Below are positions 61,406 to 64,000 of a stretch of 64,000 nucleotides of DNA, piece by piece. Below the pieces are notes generated by a model that saw only the letters and a list, made by a program, of their open reading frames with translations, ran no database searches and was not told where the DNA came from. The DNA is taken from assembly GCA_016215155.1 (NCBI GenBank), contig JACRLQ010000091.1:1-64000 (forward strand). Direction: 5' to 3'. Every line of letters begins with the position of its first letter. Position 1 is the stretch's first letter. The position numbers and the translations under genes are program-made. The DNA comes from Nitrospirota bacterium (GTDB lineage: Bacteria; Nitrospirota; Thermodesulfovibrionia; Thermodesulfovibrionales; UBA6898).

Positions 61406-62422
61406 ATGCTTTCCGCTACACTTGTAAAACCGGGCGTTATCGAAATCCGGGATGTCCCGCTTCCGGAACCCTCCGAGGGTGAACTGCTCGTTGAAGTCAA
61501 GGCCGCCCTCACCTGCGGGACCGACCTTAAGGCGTTTATCAGGGGCCATACACTCATCCCCATGCCCGGCCCGTTCGGGCATGAATTCTCCGGCATCATA
61601 GTCGATAAAGGCAGGGGCGTCAGCAGATTCAGGATAGAAGACCCCGTCATGGCCGTCCACAGCGCCCCGTGCATGAAGTGCGCGTATTGCGCCAGGGGAT
61701 TTTTCAACCTCTGCGAAAATATTATGGCGGACAAGGTCCTGGGCGCGTTCTCACAGTATATCCTGCTTCCCGCGAATGTAGTGGCGCGGAATACCTTTAA
61801 AAAGCCGGAGGCCCTTAGTTTTAAGGAGGCCGCGTTCCTGGAGCCCCTGTCATGTGTGGTGCATGGGATGGAGGGGGCCGGCGTGAAAAAAAATGATACG
61901 GTATTCATTATCGGGGCCGGTCCGATCGGCCTGCTCCATCTTATGCTCGCCAAGTCGAAGGGGGCACGGGTCATGATTACCGGACTCGAAAGAGAAAGGC
62001 TCAAGACCGCAAAGAAGCTGGGGGCGGACCATGTGTTCGATCCCTCCGATTCCGTGTCCTCTATCAGGGAGTTCACCGGCGGCATGGGAGCGGACCACGT
62101 GTTTGAATGCACCGGCCAGCCCGCGATATGGGAGGCCTCCGTCGATTACGTGCGAAGGGGTGGTTCCGTAATATTGTTCGGCGGCTGCAGGTCGGGGACA
62201 AAAGTCACGTTCAGCGCCGAAAGACTTCATTACGATGAAATAACCCTTAAAGGCACATTCCACTTCACCCCGGACGACGTAATAAAGGCCTACGGCCTGC
62301 TCAAAGGCAGGAAGATCGACGTCAGCAGGCTTATATCCGGTACCTGCCGCCTTAAGGACATACAGGACGTATTTGCCAAACTTGTCAGGGGAGAAGGGAT
62401 TAAATACGTCGTAGTCCCATAA
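61406..62422 (+). CDS. Zinc-dependent alcohol dehydrogenase family protein
   Basis: 338 residues. Catalytic zinc site LTCGTDLKAF and GHEFSG; structural cysteines in CMKCAYCARGFFNLC; Rossmann motif GAGPIGLLHLMLAKSKGA. Similar in organisation to the enzyme at 58240-59274 but not closely related. Possibly acts on a sugar, polyol or long-chain alcohol; substrate not deducible. Confidence 0.88.
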   Translation: MLSATLVKPGVIEIRDVPLPEPSEGELLVEVKAALTCGTDLKAFIRGHTLIPMPGPFGHEFSGIIVDKGRGVSRFRIEDPVMAVHSAPCMKCAYCARGFFNLCENIMADKVLGAFSQYILLPANVVARNTFKKPEALSFKEAAFLEPLSCVVHGMEGAGVKKNDTVFIIGAGPIGLLHLMLAKSKGARVMITGLERERLKTAKKLGADHVFDPSDSVSSIREFTGGMGADHVFECTGQPAIWEASVDYVRRGGSVILFGGCRSGTKVTFSAERLHYDEITLKGTFHFTPDDVIKAYGLLKGRKIDVSRLISGTCRLKDIQDVFAKLVRGEGIKYVVVP

Positions 62423-62565
62423 ATCATTCCCGTTTTGCATCTCCGAAAAGTCTGACCTAAAAATGGCCCTCAAAAGAGTTTTTCCGGAATAATCGGTCTG
62501 TTATCGTCCTAAGTCCCACTATTTATATACCCGTTGCGGAAGGCAATTGACCGATTTTGTTTGGT

Positions 62566-62629
62566 GTCATTTCGACCAGAAGCAGGCGCCTTAAGAAAAT
62601 AATCGGGACAGGTTGCTTCTTGGGTCAAA
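62566..62629. repeat. Degenerate GTCATTTCGA-type repeat
   Basis: GTCATTTCGACCAGAAGC (62566-62583) pairs partly with 62615-62629 (GCTTCTTGGGTCAAA). Same family as 47525-47600. The rest of 62423-62679 shows nothing else. Confidence 0.55.
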
Positions 62630-62679
62630 TAGAGGTACGTTTTATAAAAGGACTCTGATTAAAAGCCGGCAGATTGATT

Positions 62680-63756
62680 ATGAAAGATATGGATCTTAAT
62701 TTCGATGCCCTCGGCCTTAAGCCCGACGCCTCCTGGAATGACGTCCAAGAAGCGTATCTTCAGGTCATGGAGATATGGAACCCCGCCCTTTTCACCTGGG
62801 ACCCTGAATACCAGCAGGAAGCGGCAAAAAAACGCAGAGAATGCAAGGCCGCTTATGAAGCGTTGACGCGCCATTTCATCAAGTCCGCCGGCGAGGCGGG
62901 CCAGGGACCAGCGGGGGAAGAGATCGTTCCCGGGGTGCCGCCATCCTCTGAAACGGGCCCGTCTGAAAAAGCGGAGCCTCCGGGTCTGCCACTGGAAAGC
63001 CTCCCAAATATCTCTGATGCCGGTGAAAAGACGGGGGTGGAAAGCGGACAGGGCCTGACGCCTATTCCCTATAAAGCCCTCACGGCCTGGTTCGGGCTTT
63101 TGGGGTTCGGATTGGGATACTCATTGCTGCACGGGTTACGAGGGGCCCTTATGGGGGTCCTCCTGGGCGCAATGGGCGGAGGGGCGGGGGCCTTAATGGC
63201 GTATTATTTCAGCATCATGAATACGCCCCGGAACACCAAAAATGCGGTAGTCGGCGCCGGCAGCCTGGTGATGGTCTTATTTATCGGCACGGGCGCGGTT
63301 GCTCCGGTCAGCCCCGGGACGGGAGGAGACAGGGAGAATTCAGTGTTTACCTTTATTCCGGACAAAAACGGATTATCCGCCGAGAGGGACTCCAGATGGC
63401 TTTATCTGTCGGAGTCGCCCTACTTTTCCTTGTATTATGACCAAAAAAGTATTACTCGCCTGGAAGGCGACGTTGCAAGGGTATGGGTGAGCGGAGAGCC
63501 TATACCGGGGAAATGGCAGGATTATCTGGAGCAAAGACGGAGCAATAATCTGCCCATCTCAGGATTTGATCAGTTATCGTCGGTGTTGATGCTGAACGAG
63601 ATAAGGTGCTCTACCAGAGAGATCAGGGTGACCGCCGTCCATGAACTGGATCTCCGGAAGCGGATATCCAATTCCAGAAAGATGCCGGAGGCCGCGTGGG
63701 AGCCTGTATTGCCGGAATCAAAGGGAGAGTCGTTGATGAAGGTATCGTGCCCCTGA
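62680..63756 (+). CDS. J-like N-terminal domain, membrane, adhesin-E-like C-terminal protein
   Basis: 358 residues from ATG 62680. The N-terminus (DALGLKPDASWNDVQEAYLQ, AAYEAL) has J-domain shape, but WNP replaces HPD, so it should not stimulate DnaK. After an acidic Pro-rich linker come membrane helices (about 130-175, 190-212). The C-terminal domain (PYFSLYYDQKSITRLEGDVARVWV; NEIRCSTREIRVTAV) resembles the surface-adhesin-E fold. Overall role unknown; it looks like a membrane protein with parts on both sides. Confidence 0.7.
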   Translation: MKDMDLNFDALGLKPDASWNDVQEAYLQVMEIWNPALFTWDPEYQQEAAKKRRECKAAYEALTRHFIKSAGEAGQGPAGEEIVPGVPPSSETGPSEKAEPPGLPLESLPNISDAGEKTGVESGQGLTPIPYKALTAWFGLLGFGLGYSLLHGLRGALMGVLLGAMGGGAGALMAYYFSIMNTPRNTKNAVVGAGSLVMVLFIGTGAVAPVSPGTGGDRENSVFTFIPDKNGLSAERDSRWLYLSESPYFSLYYDQKSITRLEGDVARVWVSGEPIPGKWQDYLEQRRSNNLPISGFDQLSSVLMLNEIRCSTREIRVTAVHELDLRKRISNSRKMPEAAWEPVLPESKGESLMKVSCP

Positions 63757-63777
63757 AGCGCCCGGACAATCGCAGGC

Positions 63778-64000
63778 TCAAATTCTCATAAGGAGTTCCG
63801 CATATAGATCGCCGGCCGTAGCCTCCGGGGTCACATCAAGGGTAATGATCCTGCAGCTTCTCTTCGAATAATGTCCAACGAGCGCAGCCGTGCGCGTCTT
63901 AAAGATGCGAAGTTTTTTTTCGATCAGAGAGATATCGTCATCGTCCCTGCCGGTCCTGTCTCCGCCGGTGTTTTTACTGATGCGTTTATGGACGACCTCG
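63778..64000 (-). CDS. adk: Adenylate kinase-family protein, C-terminal part
   Basis: The frame open from the window end to a stop at 63778 reads EVVHKRI..RTGRDDDDISLIEKKL..FKTRTAALVGHY, matching the LID-side arginines and C-terminal helices of adenylate kinases (R.GR.DD...I..RL..F...T..L...Y). The N-terminal P-loop is outside the window. A broader NMP-kinase identity is possible. Confidence 0.7.
   Translation of the reverse strand, partial: EVVHKRISKNTGGDRTGRDDDDISLIEKKLRIFKTRTAALVGHYSKRSCRIITLDVTPEATAGDLYAELLMRI

Noticed and set aside
1-64000. tRNA, rRNA and integrase genes, looked for because of the island.
   Set aside because: None was recognised by eye; the island boundary is coding trmJ sequence, not a tRNA. 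A covariance search would be decisive.

Overview
The window looks like chromosome of a free-living Gram-negative bacterium of the Nitrospirota / deltaproteobacterial kind. The indications are cytochrome c maturation system II (ResB/CcsA), two sigma-54 activators, a haem-motif sensor kinase, a full chemosensory operon, PilZ-PATAN and ExeA-like proteins, a predicted ceramide operon and a GEMM-type c-di-GMP riboswitch. The phylum is inferred from gene content; no rRNA or tRNA gene was seen.

Layout. 1-3.9 kb: a partial PilZ-PATAN-DnaJ-TPR protein, a histidine kinase that lost its ATPase domain, an MDR oxidoreductase and a RelE/Phd toxin-antitoxin pair. 4-19 kb: a defence and mobile-element island. 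It holds two REP-associated transposases (RAYTs), an orphan hsdS, an hsdR remnant, a fic remnant, an MqsR/MqsA/SecB-like toxin-antitoxin-chaperone cassette, and a type I restriction operon (hsdM-hsdS-[RAYT]-wHTH-hsdR-metallopeptidase). GTAGGGGC-type palindromes are scattered through it, many lying in frame inside genes. The restriction/TAC block is bounded by two direct copies (about 87% identical) of a stretch of trmJ coding sequence. 19-23.4 kb: nadE, a small secreted protein, rsmI, fabF. 23.5-38 kb: a chemosensory operon (REC, cheW, a secreted Cache protein, MCP, cheR, cheA, cheB, cheY, cheX, HD-GYP). It has a sigma-54 promoter and two tandem activator sites, and sits beside a solute-binding protein / kinase / sigma-54 activator operon. 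38-47.5 kb: HU, purD, purE, DUF89, RRM protein, tsaC, acyltransferase, a large TPR protein and an ExeA-like ATPase. 47.6-51 kb: a three-gene operon matching cerR-spt-bcerS, predicted to make ceramide. 51-57.7 kb: a sigma-54 promoter, c-di-GMP-I riboswitch and terminator ahead of a receiver gene, then resB-ccsA-kinase-activator-receiver on the other strand. 57.7-64 kb: cupin, two zinc dehydrogenases, nitroreductase, GAF-GGDEF cyclase, a J-like/adhesin-E-like membrane protein and the end of an adenylate kinase gene.

How the parts connect. c-di-GMP is a recurring theme: a GGDEF cyclase, an HD-GYP protein, a PilZ protein and a riboswitch. Sigma-54 control is another: two activators and two good promoter matches. 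The most unusual material is the palindrome family. It is translated as part of HsdS, both RAYTs, a wHTH protein and a signal peptide, and in two places forms matching composite units that bracket a RAYT inserted in the hsd operon.
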